This document shows, piece by piece, positions 41,711 to 54,220 of a stretch of 64,000 bases of DNA. Position 1 is the stretch's first letter. Each line of letters begins with the position of its first letter. The stretch covers positions 1,116,001-1,180,000 of the forward strand of contig RQOL01000876.1 in NCBI GenBank assembly GCA_013076295.1. Reading direction: 5' to 3'. Below the pieces are notes generated by a model. It was given only the letters and a program-made list of their open reading frames with translations. It searched no databases and was not told the origin of the DNA. Both the position numbers and the translations under genes were made by a program. Source of the stretch: Sanderia malayensis (Eukaryota > Cnidaria > Scyphozoa > Semaeostomeae > Pelagiidae).

Positions 41711-43276
41711 ATGTGCAATTGTTGCAATGTTAAGAAAGAGGAAGAAAGGTGGGAGACACCAATCGTCTTTACAGCTGAGCACAAGTGTCACGTTATAGTG
41801 GCAATGTAAATACTTGATCAAACCTCGTGTACAATGCTAAAACATCATTGTAGTTAATAACTAACCTTAGCCTTAGCGGGGTACAGCACATAGAGAGGGA
41901 TTCATGTAATAAGTTTCATGAACAACTGAAAACGTTTCATGTTGATTAATGGCTCCAATCTTCAACTTGGAAGTTATTGTAAGCTGAACCTGGCATGCTT
42001 GCCTTGCTTCGCTGCTATTTAATAATTAATAGATGATGTAACTCATGAAATAGACGACTTTATAACATAGGGATATTGCTCTTCATTGATTAAAATAACG
42101 TGCTCCAAAATCTTTACAGGATGGCATAGCTTTATAAGTATTAGTTTTTGCAATAAGATTCTAAATTAATTGAGATAATTAATTTAAAAAAGTATTAAGT
42201 TTTGCTGGAAAAAAGAGGTCCCAGTAAATCGTTCGGTTAAATTGAGTTTGCTCTGCGGTATATATTCTAAAATTTTGCCAACTCCAAGATGGCTTTTGAT
42301 ATATTCCGAAATGTTGCAAATGCCAAGCTCCATCAATGGCATGTTTATTCCGTTTCATTGTAAGCCATCATGTAGACATCATTAGATAATTTAATTCAAT
42401 TCGATTACTCATTTAACAGCAAATTATAGCGGATCGTAGCGTGTGTATCGTTAAATGTTAGATGCTTCACAAACAATTTTATTTTAATTTTGCAATTTTA
42501 ACAGCGCGTGCACGTTTAAGTAATCGTGCGTACTCTCTTAAATGGGTCACTTAATATGAAGATAAAATTGTAATAAATGGGTGCACAAGAACAGAATTTT
42601 CTTTTTAAATGTGATTTGTAACAGTACTGTAACAGACTAATCGGCTGTAACGTCCTCGTCTTCTTCATAGTGAATACCAAGTAATAAAATGCATTCACGC
42701 GATTACAGGATTCAATGGGTACAATTGCCAAAGCGCAACAGTGCACAATCGAATGCACAAAAAGCAAAATATAAAGATGACAGTTTAGTTTACCATGCTA
42801 CCTAAGATCAAGAAAAATGATTGGAATTGAACACGTTACTGTTTGTAGAAATTTAATAGTTGTAACAGCAGACTGTGTTTTCATTTTGATAACGGCGCAT
42901 GCGCGTGCGCTGCTACCCGGGGTGACAAGTTACGACTTGATGCAAGGAAATCGATAATAATAGAAAAGCACCGAATTGCACAATAAAACATTAAAATAAG
43001 TCACCAAGTAACTTACACAACGATCTGCATTGAGTTATATTGATCCCTATATCGATGTCGATTTGGTATCATATATCCAATGTTCTGTTCTTCTCTTCAA
43101 CTCCGCAGGAGGCCTGGCCTAGGCCATATGCTGATGTAGGAAGAAGTGAAGAAAAATGAGAAATCACCACCCGGACCCGGGCAAGACCACGTAAACGCAC
43201 AACAAAGAATGCGAGGATGCATAACGAGAAAAGATACAATCAAAAAACAAATAATAGTGCTGCACGCAAAAGTTAA
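41711..43276. other. Intergenic stretch between paralogues 2 and 3
   Basis: No gene seen. The part around 43080-43240 (TGTTCTGTTCTTCTCTTC, CCTGGCCTAGG, GCATAAC) resembles 55830-55995 upstream of paralogue 4, marking a segmental duplication. Confidence 0.5.
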
Positions 43277-43884
43277 TACCGTAAATCTCGCATGAGCTCC
43301 CTGGGGGGGGGGAGCTATTTACTTTCTCGTCGTTGTAAGGGCTAGTGATGAGAAAGGGCTAATCTAACTCTTTGAAGTATGCTATATAAATATTTTTCAT
43401 ATGGCCACTTATATACTTTTCATGAGACATATTTTGACTAACTCAGCTTTAGTCTTCAACTGTTTTGAAAATGTTGCAGTTCACGTCAGAAACAAAATGA
43501 TGTGAATCTAACGCGTTGCTATGCGACTATTTGAGTTCTGCAGTAAATATGCAAACATTTTATTAATCGCCATGGTCGGTTAATTAACATTTATTTTGCG
43601 GTGAGCGTGTATTGAAAGAGGAATGAATGGGCTCTAACGACAAAAGTTACTGTATATGTGATCTGATTGGTTTAGGAAAATGGAAGTTTTCATCTTTGCC
43701 TCGAAGCAATTTAATTTGGAAATATTAGATAATTATTCTTTGAATATATTAAATTCAATTTATCCTTGGCTAAAGGCCGATGGTTTACATGGCAACTCGA
43801 TAAATCGCCAAATGGCAAAATCGACAGATTGAGGGTGCATTCGAGAGGGCTGATAAATAATCTGCATTTCGAAAATTTACGGCA
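43277..43884. mobile_element. TA-flanked inverted-repeat element (CCGTAAAT family)
   Basis: The left end reads TACCGTAAATCTCGCATGAG and the right end GAAAATTTACGG. The interior starts with a GGGGGGGGGGAGCTATTT stretch and ends near CATTCGAGAGGGCTGATAA, echoing the CGAGGGG..CTTATT motif of other copies. The right flanking base pair is eroded (CA instead of TA). Confidence 0.55.
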
Positions 43885-45185
43885 AGTATATATACCTGTT
43901 AGGCTAGGCAGTTAGTGAATAATATGTAAACATGGATGTTATACAACAAAATATTCAAAGCAGTTTGCGCAATGGAGCAGATGTTAATGTTGCCTGTATG
44001 TGAGCAGATGACAATGTTTGTTATCTTGACAGTGCACCTTTTGAGGATCCTAAGTGTAAACACTTGAAGTTTCATTTGAGAGTGGATATATGCTATATGC
44101 TGATATCAGAAATGAACAATAATATTAGCTTTTTATATTCTTCAGATCATGATTGCAAAAGTAAACTAGATATTATTATTGTTGTGACGCCTATAGAAAG
44201 ACATCTACTATTTGTTCCAGTAGTTTGAAAAGATCTTTGAATTTCGCGAGTAAACGAATGCAGACAGAAATGCTTACCCGCAAATAGAAAACCTCCTTTT
44301 GTAAGAAACAGGTCTAATTATTTTAAAGGAGCTGTTTGGCAATCTAATATTCGAGAAACTATTCTTGCCCGAAACTGTAGATGACATAGTTTTTTCTTAA
44401 ACCTTGAAAGTAGCATTGGGGCAATTTTGAATACGGTAGAGAAAAGCTTTGCAATAGGGTATTTAATCACCAAATAAACAAATTAAAGAAGAGTAAGTTC
44501 GTTGGAGAGAGATAGTAGCAGGTCCGTTCAGCTAAATGATTATGAGGGGTTTTTTTAAGGGATATATTGAAACACATTAGAGACTCAAGACTCCATCAAT
44601 GACACAGCTATCGTTTTTTTTCTTTAAAAGCTTGAAATTCAATTCGAAATCAATGTAATAGAATCTATATGACTTGTGGATGGGAAGTTTCCAGGCAAAA
44701 ATATTTGCAAGAACATAGATGATATGCATGAAAACATTTGGAAAACTAATTGGTATGTAATTAAGCTAAGTCAGTAACGAACTTAGAAGCAAATGTTGAA
44801 GCAACTGTATTTACCTATTAGTCCGATGCATGAATGCGATCACAAGACAAAAGAGTATCGGGGACAAACATTTCTATTGTCTCCCACCTGCTCTGAGGTC
44901 ACTGTTGCCACCCTTTTGTTTTCTTTGTCACAAATATGGCGCCCAACAAAATATGCATGGCAGCACGCTTGAAATTTTCATGGAAATTTTTTCATTAATA
45001 ATTAAAACAGGTTATGATTAATGCACAAGTATGATTGATACTGACTTCTCAGTTAAACTGAACTGGAAGTATGTATTTTCGAGTCATTCGTTATTCGAGG
45101 ACAAATCAAATTGGATCTTCTTGCGTTAAGTCAAACAGTTCAAATTTTGTCGTCAATGATGTCAAATCGAAAACTATCGAGGAAG

Positions 45186-48100
45186 ATGTTTTCATGCAGA
45201 AAGTGTTTTGCTCTACTTGTTGTCCTGTCTTTGCTAACAAATGCTTGTTGTTTTCAGAGTGGCTTTTTTTCGATGGTAAAAAATAATCATCGCCTCAACG
45301 TGAACGTTTTGGAAGAATATTTGCTTCAATCAACAACTGATTGTTTTCAGAGATGTTTCAGCAACAGTCACTGCAAATCTGTGAACATTATGTCGGGTAA
45401 TCATATTTTTTCATATTTCTCATTTAACTTACTTTCTTCATTCCTAAATATTCTTCATTCTAGTAAAATTTTGTAATGGGAGTGTTATTGAGGTATTGTT
45501 AATCCAGTTTATCGGTTGCTATATTCAACAAAAACACACGGGAAACCTCATAAAAATGAGTGTAAAAACAGCAAATGTTGTCCTTTATTCAACTTTCTTG
45601 ATAGTTGAGGAGTCTGTCCTCCAGATAATAAACAAAACAGTCCCCATATTTTGGAATGGGAATACATAGTTGATCTCCTGAAAATGAATGGTCATAAACT
45701 CATTAATATATGGTTATTCCATATATTAGGAACCGGTTCTACGGCATAATGACTCAGATGCTCAATTTTAAGATTTATTCACCCTAATTTTCTCGATTTC
45801 CAATGAAATACACAGTCTATCGCGAGTCCTAGTGAAGTCGTGTAAGCATAGAATGCAGTAATAATCACACAGTAGCTGAAGGCAATTTGCGACCATATAT
45901 TGAACATACATTGCATTCGAATCGCGACATTGTAAGTAACTTCAAGTGATTTGCAAAATTCCATTTACAGTACACGGTCGTCGGTCGACCAAATATACAA
46001 GACAAAAATGGGCCCAAATGGAACAAACACCCTGACTAAAAATATTTCAGATTAAGTTTTTGTTTTCGCTTATCGATTATTGAGATTCATCATATTTTGA
46101 AAGAAAAGACAGTAACAAGCTTTCTGGCATTATTCATTAAAAATTTACATTTTTATTGTTGATACATTATAGCCATGTCTCATCATTTTGAAAATCCGCA
46201 GGCAATCGGATGACAAGCGTGAAGTGTATTGTAACTCACTTCAAAAGCGATCATGAAACTCTAACCTTGGAAATGGGTTCAATGAGTTACAATTCAAAAG
46301 GGACAAATACACGATAATCGATTAAACACATAGACAATTTTATCGGTCATTTCGTGTTTTGAAAATGTGGGCACTCCCCATAAGAGAGGTTTGTAATAAC
46401 ACAGCCAAGATTGTATACCAAAATTATCTGTCGCAATTTATTACTTATTCGTATATAGAATTGTAAATGCATTCCATGTGTATAAGTGCATGTTGGCATG
46501 GAGAATCACCCAGATGTCATATGTCATGTCAACCCAATGAAAAGTGTTTTTGTTATTTACGTTTGCTTGGTTTATAACTTGTTGTGCTTGTGTGAGCGAC
46601 TCGAATAAAACACCAGTGACCTTGCACAAAAGTAATTGCATTGCAAAATGTTAAATGAAACGTGTTTATTCTAGCTATCAGCATTATGCATCATAACGAA
46701 ACATCCACAAAACACAGCTGTCTCAATAAAAACAAGGTTGCACCAGGTATAACCCCATTTTTATTGAAAAGACCGATTTGCTCTTTGCATTTGGTAAAGA
46801 CATTAACAAACAACCGTTCTACGATTTTGATAGCTTCTTGTATTCGCAGAACAAATTGAAAATAGAAAGAAAACGATGGAAAGATTTAGTTAAAATGGAA
46901 CTTCTTCGAATTTCCTCGTGAAACGAGTTTTTATTTATCCAAGCATTTATTGTAGGCCAGAGCTTCACGGTCAAAACTTAGTGCAACTCGCCTGTCACGC
47001 CATATCGTATTGTTGGATCGGTTACAATGCAGATGACGTCATTTGAAAAAAATAATGTGTCCTCTCTGTCCTTCTTGAACATTGGCATGTAGTGTTCCCT
47101 GATTTTATTTCCAACTATGAAAATTTCCACTCTAGCACTTTGTCTTTTTTCAAGTTCTCGTGACCCGAAGTAACAGAATCATTTGCCCACCCGTTTGTTT
47201 CATCAATGCATGATTATTTCAATGCACTGTTGGATGTGCAAAACATCTGCAAAACAAATTACGAAAATCTAAAATTGTGTAGCATCGGTTGTGGTGTGAG
47301 GTCATAAATATGACAAATGTGATACGTTTTTCAGGAGAAATTTCAGGCATTATCCAGAAAACAGGACCTTGAAGTGTTTGCCTCCTCCACAGGGGGGGGG
47401 GGTGCATGAATGTCAAGGGTTGATTAAAAAATCCCCTGAAATTTGGGCACCATATTGTTTGTATAATTGCAGAGAGAGCTGAGATGGTTTCCCATTCAAC
47501 TTGTTGCAGATCAAGTAAAAATGCAATTCCAATGCAATTTTTCCTTTCAGAAATGGATGCACTTAATATTACAAAGTTGAACAAAGAAATTCTCACAGGA
47601 ATGTTCCTCATTCGACATTATGGAGGCCGGTGCTTAACGTTGGACACAGCATCGAACGAATTCATCCTGTCAAGCGCATGCGCCGAATATTTCTCCTACA
47701 CGTCAAGAGGAAGTCCTATTCATATCAATTCGGGAAAGTGCATGCAACCGACCTCAGCAAATTCAAATTCAATTATCAAGGCAGTGGCTGACTGTAATGA
47801 TAATACAAAGTTCTCAGTCACTACACGAAATACCATGCGGCATCACAAGACAGGCAAATGTATCCACCCATTAAATGGATCTCCATACCCATATGAAGGC
47901 ACACAAATTGTGATTTATAGCGGATGCGAACAAAAACGATTGCAGATGTTTATTGAGGAAAGTAAGTAAACAACAACAGCACCGTTTTATTTCTTCTTTC
48001 ATGAGTTAAACAAAATAGAGCTGAAATTCAAATATTTTTTTCGAGTTCAAATGACAGTAAAGCATTTAGCCCCGTCTAATTTCATTATTGCTCTTATTTT

Positions 48101-48204
48101 CAGGGAATTTCATCAAATGCCAGTTATTGGCAAGCATAAAAGATGCCAGTCCAAACAGTTACTTTGCTCCCGAACCTTACTGGAGTTATTACGAACCAAT
48201 GTGA
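45186..48204 (+). CDS. Secreted PAN-like/trefoil-like protein, paralogue 3
   Basis: Exons 45186-45396, 47551-47961 and 48104-48204 (211, 411, 101 nt) give 240 aa. Signal peptide CFALLVVLSLLTNACC, then the PAN-like part with the conserved DCFQRCFSNSHCKSVN. Exon 2 is about 93% identical in protein to that of paralogue 1 and keeps all three cysteine repeats. The third exon is RNFIKCQLL...APEPYWSYYEPM. An in-frame ATG lies upstream at 45111, but the start at 45186 matches the paralogues. Intron 1 contains a stretch (CAATAAAAACAAGGTTGCAC near 46724) that resembles intron 1 of paralogue 2, so introns were duplicated too. A G11 run lies at 47392-47402. Confidence 0.8.
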
Positions 48205-49068
48205 TGGATGTTATGTGTCTTGTAGAATCAGCTGAGTGACGGAGTGGTGAATAGATGATTTATGGGTATTTCGTGTAGCACAACAGCTCGGCATATGTTG
48301 GTTCATGTAGCAAGCAATGCACTGTGGACCTCTTTTCTAATAAGCCAATTTCTTAAGCACAAAAACGTGTACTCGTTTTCATAATGTAGCAGAACACAAA
48401 TGTTACGTTGAATAGTTGCATGCAGAGGCCGATGCATAATGTTAAAGCCCAGTTTTGCTTTCCTATTTTTAAATTAGAAAATGATATCAAGATAGGCGCC
48501 GACTAGGCGAGGGCTTGGGAGCTTGAGTTCCCTCTGGGAAATGCTACGGGGGGCTCAACCCCTAAAAATTGTCGTTATTGTTTTTGAACTTGCAATATTT
48601 AGTGAGCATGTCATTTTCGTAAATTTTGAGCAAAAAGACAGGGTATTTTATCACAGTGTAACGCCACTTTTATTGTTATTGATCTATGGTCTATTCTGCT
48701 TTTGTTTCGTTATCTTCAATGATTTGAATTTACACGCATGGTTTAGTCTATGTGGCGCGTTATTTCAATTTTCAAGTTTGAGCCTCTCCTCTGGGAAAAT
48801 TAAATAGATCAAGATATATAGTTAGTACAATTTAACAGATTAAATCCTGTTTCAAACAGTGGTACGGCACATGACAGTTGTGCTGGGGGTAGAGTTTTAG
48901 TGAGCTGGAAGCTTTTTAAAATGTAAATTGTGCAATATGAATCTTTATCAAAGAAAAAAGAATTCATTTGAGAAAGAAACGAAAATCACGTATGTCTTCT
49001 TGCAAAAATGTTGTCATGTTTCAGTTTGAGCAGCTGAATAACAGTATTGCAAAGTAAGGCATTAAGCT
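48205..49068. other. Stretch between paralogue 3 and the orphan exon
   Basis: The first 100 bases resemble the 3' flanks of the other copies. The rest has no recognised gene. Confidence 0.4.
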
Positions 49069-49137
49069 GCTGATGTCAGCAGTCCAAACAGTTACTTTGC
49101 TCCCGAGTCTTACTGGAAATATTACGAACCAATATGA
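49069..49137 (+). pseudogene. Orphan last-exon fragment of the secreted family
   Basis: In frame it reads SPNSYFAPESYWKYYEPI then TGA, clearly the end of the 101-nt terminal exon, but the exon's first third and a splice acceptor are missing. The sequence after it (GATGGTGTGTTGAGTGAAT) matches the flank after 57437, so it is the remains of a further duplicated unit. Confidence 0.75.
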
Positions 49138-49189
49138 TATATGTCATGTGTCTTATAGCATCAGTTGAAAGATGGTGTGTTGAGTGAAT

Positions 49190-49483
49190 TGTCACGATTT
49201 ACTCATGAGCATCGAGCCCGTTACATAATCTCTATATTTAGTATCATCCGCAATGTTTTTATATGGAAACTTAACCTGCTGCGTTAACGAAATTGTTTGT
49301 ACACGTACCTATGTTATTTTTATAGTTTATGTAATTCTTTCCACGCAATGTTTATTTTTAGTTTCCCATTTTATATAAATAAGTGCAATTGTATCAGTAG
49401 AGGGAGATACATTCGAGTAGCAGACTGAGAATCTGGTTGAACTTTATGTTGTCTATTCCTCTCGGTTATTGGGGTCTGTGACA
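49190..49483 (+). repeat. 5' LTR
   Basis: Starts TGTCACGATTTACTC and ends GGGGTCTGTGACA, so the LTR has the usual TG...CA ends with a short terminal inverted repeat (TGTCAC / GTGACA). It contains TTTTATATAAATAAG (about 49370), a plausible TATA box. Confidence 0.95.
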
Positions 49484-49490
49484 ATTTAAA

Positions 49491-49509
49491 TTGGTGACAG
49501 GAGCGGGAT
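49491..49509 (+). other. Probable primer-binding site
   Basis: TTGGTGACAGGAGCGGGAT follows the 5' LTR after a 7-base spacer. The TGG start is typical of tRNA-complementary sites; I cannot assign the tRNA with certainty. Confidence 0.5.
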
Positions 49510-49547
49510 ACTGATCGAGAGCAAGACTCGACGAACTCAAAATCAAC

Positions 49548-50399
49548 ATGGCACGACGATACGAAGAAAACGAAGCTATACCTGCAGTTCAGGAAAATAT
49601 TCGAGAAAATGCTAGGCCACAAAGAACGATTGTTGACATTCAGACATTCTCTGGGAAAGATGAAGAAGATATTGCTGAGTGGTTGATTCGCTGGGAAGTC
49701 GCAGCAAATGCAAACAACTGGACTCCACAGCAACAACTGACGATGATGCCTGTCTACCTGACCAGAAGAGCGGGGCGTTTATTTTGGAGATTCCCAGAAA
49801 ACGTCAGGAATAGCCTCGAGGAATTGAAGGATTCCCTCGATGAAACATTCAACACCGAAGAGAAGCGATATTTGGCCAGACAGAAACTCCACGAGATAAA
49901 ACAGGGATCCAAAGAGTCTGTCATAGAGTTTTCTGAACGAGTAGACAAACTCGTTATGAAGGGGCATGATGGCTTGGACAGTGCAGCGCAAAAAGACCGA
50001 ATCGCCAGCGAATGCTTCATCAAAGGACTGCGGCAAGAGATAAAAGAGACAGTGTGGGAAAAGTGCCCCAATTCCTTTCAAGAAGCTGTCCAGTCCGCAG
50101 AAAGAAGGGAGGTTTTCCTTAACTCGGTTGGCAAGCGGTCTGCTGGTGTGAATGAAGTTTCTGAAGACTTGATTGGCCTGATCCAGAAGTTTAATAGCGA
50201 TAGAGAACGCAGTAATCAGGAAATCTGGAAAGTAATACAGAGCTTAACGACCGCGGTACAGGAACTAGCAACAGCCAGACGAAATGATAACACCTGGAAT
50301 CACCCCCCTGGAGCAGAAAGAAGAACCCCTATCGTGTGTTATGGATGCAATCAGACTGGTCACATAAGAAGAAATTGCCCCTTGGCTCAGTACAGATAG
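49548..50399 (+). CDS. Retrotransposon Gag
   Basis: 283 aa. A helical capsid-like region (IAEWLIRWEVAANANNWTPQ, then a retrotrans_gag-type stretch with FNTEEKRYLARQKLHEIKQG) is followed by one CCHC zinc knuckle near the C-terminus (CYGCNQTGHIRRNC, C-x2-C-x4-H-x4-C) that would bind element RNA. The frame ends with TAG at 50397-50399. Pol follows in the same frame, so this stop may be a natural readthrough site or a mutation. Confidence 0.9.
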   Translation: MARRYEENEAIPAVQENIRENARPQRTIVDIQTFSGKDEEDIAEWLIRWEVAANANNWTPQQQLTMMPVYLTRRAGRLFWRFPENVRNSLEELKDSLDETFNTEEKRYLARQKLHEIKQGSKESVIEFSERVDKLVMKGHDGLDSAAQKDRIASECFIKGLRQEIKETVWEKCPNSFQEAVQSAERREVFLNSVGKRSAGVNEVSEDLIGLIQKFNSDRERSNQEIWKVIQSLTTAVQELATARRNDNTWNHPPGAERRTPIVCYGCNQTGHIRRNCPLAQYR

Positions 50400-50483
50400 C
50401 CCATGCACGTGAACCCAGCATTGGATAGAAGATGCCCAGCAGCCGAAGAACCGATTTCAGAACAGACCACGCCCAGATGTTGA

Positions 50484-53270
50484 TGCCAGACGGACGGAGA
50501 GATTGAAGAAGAGCAGCAAGTCTCTCCGGATTCAGAAATTATCGATCTAAACTGCTCATTGATTTCAAGATTGGCGAAGGAAGGAATTTGGGTTGGGGGT
50601 AAGACGAACAATGTTGATGTGGACATTTTTGTTGACACTGGGGCAAGGTATAATTTAATTGACTATAATTTTTGGAATGAGGTTTGCATGGGTAGAAAAT
50701 TTCGTGATACTTTAATTTCGCTTGTTGGAGCTGGCGGGAAGAATTTGGCTGTGATTGGTGAAGGGAACGTTTCCCTTTGCAAAGGAGGAGCTTATTTTGA
50801 CTTGTTTGTTGTTATTGTAGATGATTTTAAGTTTGATTTGTTATTGGGAGATAAATTTGTAAGAGAAGAAAATTTCGTCATTGACTATCGTGAAAAAGTA
50901 TTGAGAACACATGGGGTAGAGGTTGGTTTTGAGCCTTTGCCTTCTGAATGTGTGGCTACGTTGAATTCTGTAGTTGAGCTACCTGTTGGGACACCCTTGC
51001 GTGTAAGAGCAGATTTGTCTGGTAATCATTGTGGATTGGTTTTGTTTGGGGAACGCCAGTTGGTCAAGACTGACGAGCATGTTTTAGTTGCCCCTGTCGT
51101 GACAAAAGCGGATGATGACAATTCTGTTTTACTCGAGCTGGTAAACACAACTCGCAGCAAGGTTTCGTTACAGCCTGGTACCAACGTGATGCACCTACAG
51201 CCCTTTGACGCAATCGTGGACGACTCAGTTCAGACGATGGTTGAAGGACAGCAGAACACCGCTGAAGTGCCGATTGGAGATTTCAAGCTGGAACACCTTT
51301 CAGATGACGAGCAAGCAGAACTACTCAGAGTTCTCGAGCGACATCACGTTTGGCCGACGTCGGAGAAGTTGGGAACAACTCACCTAGTAGAGCATCCTAT
51401 CGATGTGCAGGGAGCTCAACCTGTCCGCCAAAGGCCATACCGTGTCCCGGAAACGAAGAGGAAGATCATTGCTCAAGAAGTTCAGAAGATGCTGCTTTCT
51501 GAAGTCATCCAGCCATCCGCAAGTCTGTGGAGCAGTCCAGTCGTATTGATCGAAAAACCAAACGGGGAGTATCGTTTCTGCGTGGACTACCGACGACTAA
51601 ATGCTGTGACCAAGAAAGACGCATACCCTCTACCCAGAATTGATGAGACTCTGGACGCTCTCGGAAACGCAAAAGTCTTTACGACCATTGACTTGCAGTC
51701 TGGATTCTGGCAAATCCCCATGAAGCAAGAAGACCGAGAGAAGACAGCATTCGCGACCCACAATGGCCATTACTCGTTCAATGTGATGCCTTTTGGATTA
51801 GCCAATGCTCCTGCGACTTTCCAGAGACTTATGGATTTGGTTCTATCCGGCCTCCATTGGACGCATTGCCTCGTGTACCTCGATGACGTCATCGTTTTTG
51901 CTCCAACTGTGGAAGAACATCTAAAGCGATTGGACGTAGTTTTGGACAGAATTGAAAAAGCCGGACTCACTCTGAAACCAGCGAAATGTCAATGGCTTAG
52001 GCGATCGGTGAAGTTTCTTGGACACATTGTCTCTGAAGAAGGAGTGACTGTGGACCCAGCCAAAGTCAGCTCTGTCAAGAATTTTCCGATTCCTCAGAAC
52101 AAGACAGATGTAAGAAGTTTCCTTGGATTGACGGGTTATTACAGAAGATTCATCGCCGATTATGCAAGCCGATCCAAACCGCTGGTAGATCTAACAAAGA
52201 AGAAACGTCTCTTTCAGTGGACGAAAGACGCTGACGATGTGTTTCAAGAGCTAAAAGACTGTCTGATTTCTGCACCTGTTCTACAATGCCCAGACTTCTC
52301 GCTACAGTTCAAGCTCTACACTGATGCTTGCGACTATGGCCTGGGAGCAGTTCTCGCTCAAGAAACAGATGATGGTGAAGCAGTAATTGCTTACGCGAGC
52401 CGAATATTGAAGCCATCTGAAGCCAAGTATGCTGTCTTGCAGAAAGAAGCCCTTGGTATTGTCTGGGCGTTGAAATACTTTTATCCTTATTTGTATGGCA
52501 GACATTTCACCATTGTTACCGATCATCGCCCGCTGAAATGGCTGAAGACTATGGACGCTCCAAACAACCTCTTTGCGAGATGGATCAGTGAAATCCAAGG
52601 ATATGATTTTGACGTCATCCATCGGCCTGGAAAGCTCCATGGAAATGCTGACGCTCTTTCCAGATGTCCAGTTCAAGACGATCTTTTGGCGGTAGCGACT
52701 AGTGACGTCATCCAGCTACAGAAACAGAACGAATACGCCGGAAAATGGATTGTCTTTTTGTCAGAAGGAGGGCTGCCATCTGACAAAGATGTAGCAAATA
52801 AGATGGTGAAAGAGAAGGAAAGCTTTGTCGTTGGAGATGACGGAATGCTGTACCGAAAGTGCAAGACCAAGACTGGCCATGCAAGAAGACAGCTTGTGGT
52901 GCCAAAGCTGCAGATCGGACAGATATTAATGCGGATGCACGACCATCAGTTATCCGGACATCCAGGTTTCTTCAGAACATATCGAAAAGTACAACAGAAA
53001 TACTTTTGGCCGAAAATGAAGAGCGACATCAAGAGACACATCCGGCACTGTGAAGAATGTGCGAAGTTCAAATCGCCAAAGCCGGCCGGAAAAACACCTC
53101 TGAAATCTATTGTAACATCAAGGCCATTGCAAATTGTGGCTATGGATTTTGTCGGTCCCTTGCCAAAGTCTGACAGAGGAAATACGTATGCTCTGGTAAT
53201 GGTGGATCATTTCAGTCGTTGGCCTGTCGTGTATTCAGTGGACAATATAGAACTGAAACTGTCGCTGTAA
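50484..53270 (+). CDS. Retrotransposon Pol (protease, RT, RNase H, start of integrase)
   Basis: Open from the codon after the TGA at 50481; the first Met is at 50559. In order: an aspartic protease with DTGARYNLID; a reverse transcriptase with PLPRIDETLDAL, DLQSGFWQIP, MPFGLANAPATFQRLM and the catalytic YLDDVIVF; an RNase H with YTDACDYGLGAVLAQ and TDHRPLKWL; an integrase zinc-binding H-H-C-C (HQLSGHPGFF, HCEECAKFK); and the first catalytic Asp (MDFVGPLP). The frame is cut by TAA at 53268 because of a one-base length change near 53247. The rest of integrase continues in the next frame. Confidence 0.93.
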   Translation, partial: CQTDGEIEEEQQVSPDSEIIDLNCSLISRLAKEGIWVGGKTNNVDVDIFVDTGARYNLIDYNFWNEVCMGRKFRDTLISLVGAGGKNLAVIGEGNVSLCKGGAYFDLFVVIVDDFKFDLLLGDKFVREENFVIDYREKVLRTHGVEVGFEPLPSECVATLNSVVELPVGTPLRVRADLSGNHCGLVLFGERQLVKTDEHVLVAPVVTKADDDNSVLLELVNTTRSKVSLQPGTNVMHLQPFDAIVDDSVQTMVEGQQNTAEVPIGDFKLEHLSDDEQAELLRVLERHHVWPTSEKLGTTHLVEHPIDVQGAQPVRQRPYRVPETKRKIIAQEVQKMLLSEVIQPSASLWSSPVVLIEKPNGEYRFCVDYRRLNAVTKKDAYPLPRIDETLDALGNAKVFTTIDLQSGFWQIPMKQEDREKTAFATHNGHYSFNVMPFGLANAPATFQRLMDLVLSGLHWTHCLVYLDDVIVFAPTVEEHLKRLDVVLDRIEKAGLTLKPAKCQWLRRSVKFLGHIVSEEGVTVDPAKVSSVKNFPIPQNKTDVRSFLGLTGYYRRFIADYASRSKPLVDLTKKKRLFQWTKDADDVFQELKDCLISAPVLQCPDFSLQFKLYTDACDYGLGAVLAQETDDGEAVIAYASRILKPSEAKYAVLQKEALGIVWALKYFYPYLYGRHFTIVTDHRPLKWLKTMDAPNNLFARWISEIQGYDFDVIHRPGKLHGNADALSRCPVQDDLLAVATSDVIQLQKQNEYAGKWIVFLSEGGLPSDKDVANKMVKEKESFVVGDDGMLYRKCKTKTGHARRQLVVPKLQIGQILMRMHDHQLSGHPGFFRTYRKVQQKYFWPKMKSDIKRHIRHCEECAKFKSPKPAGKTPLKSIVTSRPLQIVAMDFVGPLPKSDRGNTYALVMVDHFSRWPVVYSVDNIELKLSL

Positions 53271-54124
53271 AGTTGCAAGACTTCATTCACACCTATGGCT
53301 GCCCTGAAGAATTGTTGTCTGATAGAGGAAGTCATTTTACAGCTCAACTGATAGAAGCACTTACAAAGCAAACCGGGGTAAAGAAGATATATACGTGTGC
53401 ATTTCGACCTTCGACCAATGGCCTAAATGAACATCTGAATGGCACGCTATTTCAAGGAGTTAAGATGTATGCTTCGAAAAGGCCATCAACATGGGACCAG
53501 TATCTAGACGCGTTAGTATTCGCATACAGAACAACGCCTCATTCAGTGACACAACATACCCCAGCGTTTCTCATGTTTGGAAGAGAATTAAACTCACCAC
53601 TGGATATGAAACCGCCTACAAGGCTACATACTGATGATCCAGTGAAGAATATGCAGAACGAACGCCAGTTGGCTAACGAAATTGTTAAAAACTTGGTTTC
53701 GAAAGAACAAGCACGTCAGAAAAAGCATCACGATAAAAACCTACCAAGAGTTAAAGTTACTGTCGGTGAAAAAGTATGGCTTCGTGACTTCATTATAAAG
53801 AAAGGAACCTCGAAAAAGTTTCACCAGCCATGGAAAGGACCCTGCGAAGTTGTGAAGATCGTAGGAGACAATGTCGAGATCAATATTGGCGGAACAAAGC
53901 GCGAGAAAACGAAAAGAGTTAATTTGGAACAAATCAAGAAAGCTAATGAAATCGATGGAAGCCCAAGCGATATTGCAAAAGTAATGGACAAAATGTGTAC
54001 TAGAATTCCTGGACAGAGGCTCGTTACAAAATATTTTGTAGAGTTTAATGATGGACATACACAATGGATAGACTCCGAGTTCGTTCCTGATGAACTGTCT
54101 CAAGAATTCAATACGAAGAAATAA
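53219..54124 (+). pseudogene. Integrase C-terminal part, frame-shifted from Pol
   Basis: The frame contains the second catalytic Asp (LLSDRGSHFTAQL) and the catalytic Glu (STNGLNEHLNGTL), the C-terminal AYRTTPHSVT and PAFLMFGREL blocks, and a GEKVWLRDF / WKGPCEVVKIV tail typical of Gypsy integrases. Its own start is not natural; it is the downstream half of the broken pol. No chromodomain was recognised. Confidence 0.9.
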
Positions 54125-54208
54125 CTGTCCGAATTGTTCTTAACTTGTTGCTTCGTAAATCGTTATTTCTTTTGATTAATTAATATTTAATAAAATAGTA
54201 ATTATCTT

Positions 54209-54220
54209 AGGGGGGAGATG
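54209..54220 (+). other. Polypurine tract
   Basis: AGGGGGGAGATG sits directly before the 3' LTR, the expected position for plus-strand DNA priming. Confidence 0.8.

Noticed and set aside
43930..44010. Short plus frame starting MDVIQQNIQSSLRNGADVNVA, ankyrin-like in sound
   Set aside because: It stops after about 22 codons and no following exon with ankyrin repeats was found.
47219..47611. 130-codon minus-strand frame overlapping exon 2 of paralogue 3
   Set aside because: It is antisense to a coding exon and has no homologous frame required in the other paralogues.
49371..49736. Minus-strand frame over the 5' LTR and gag
   Set aside because: Antisense shadow of gag and the LTR.
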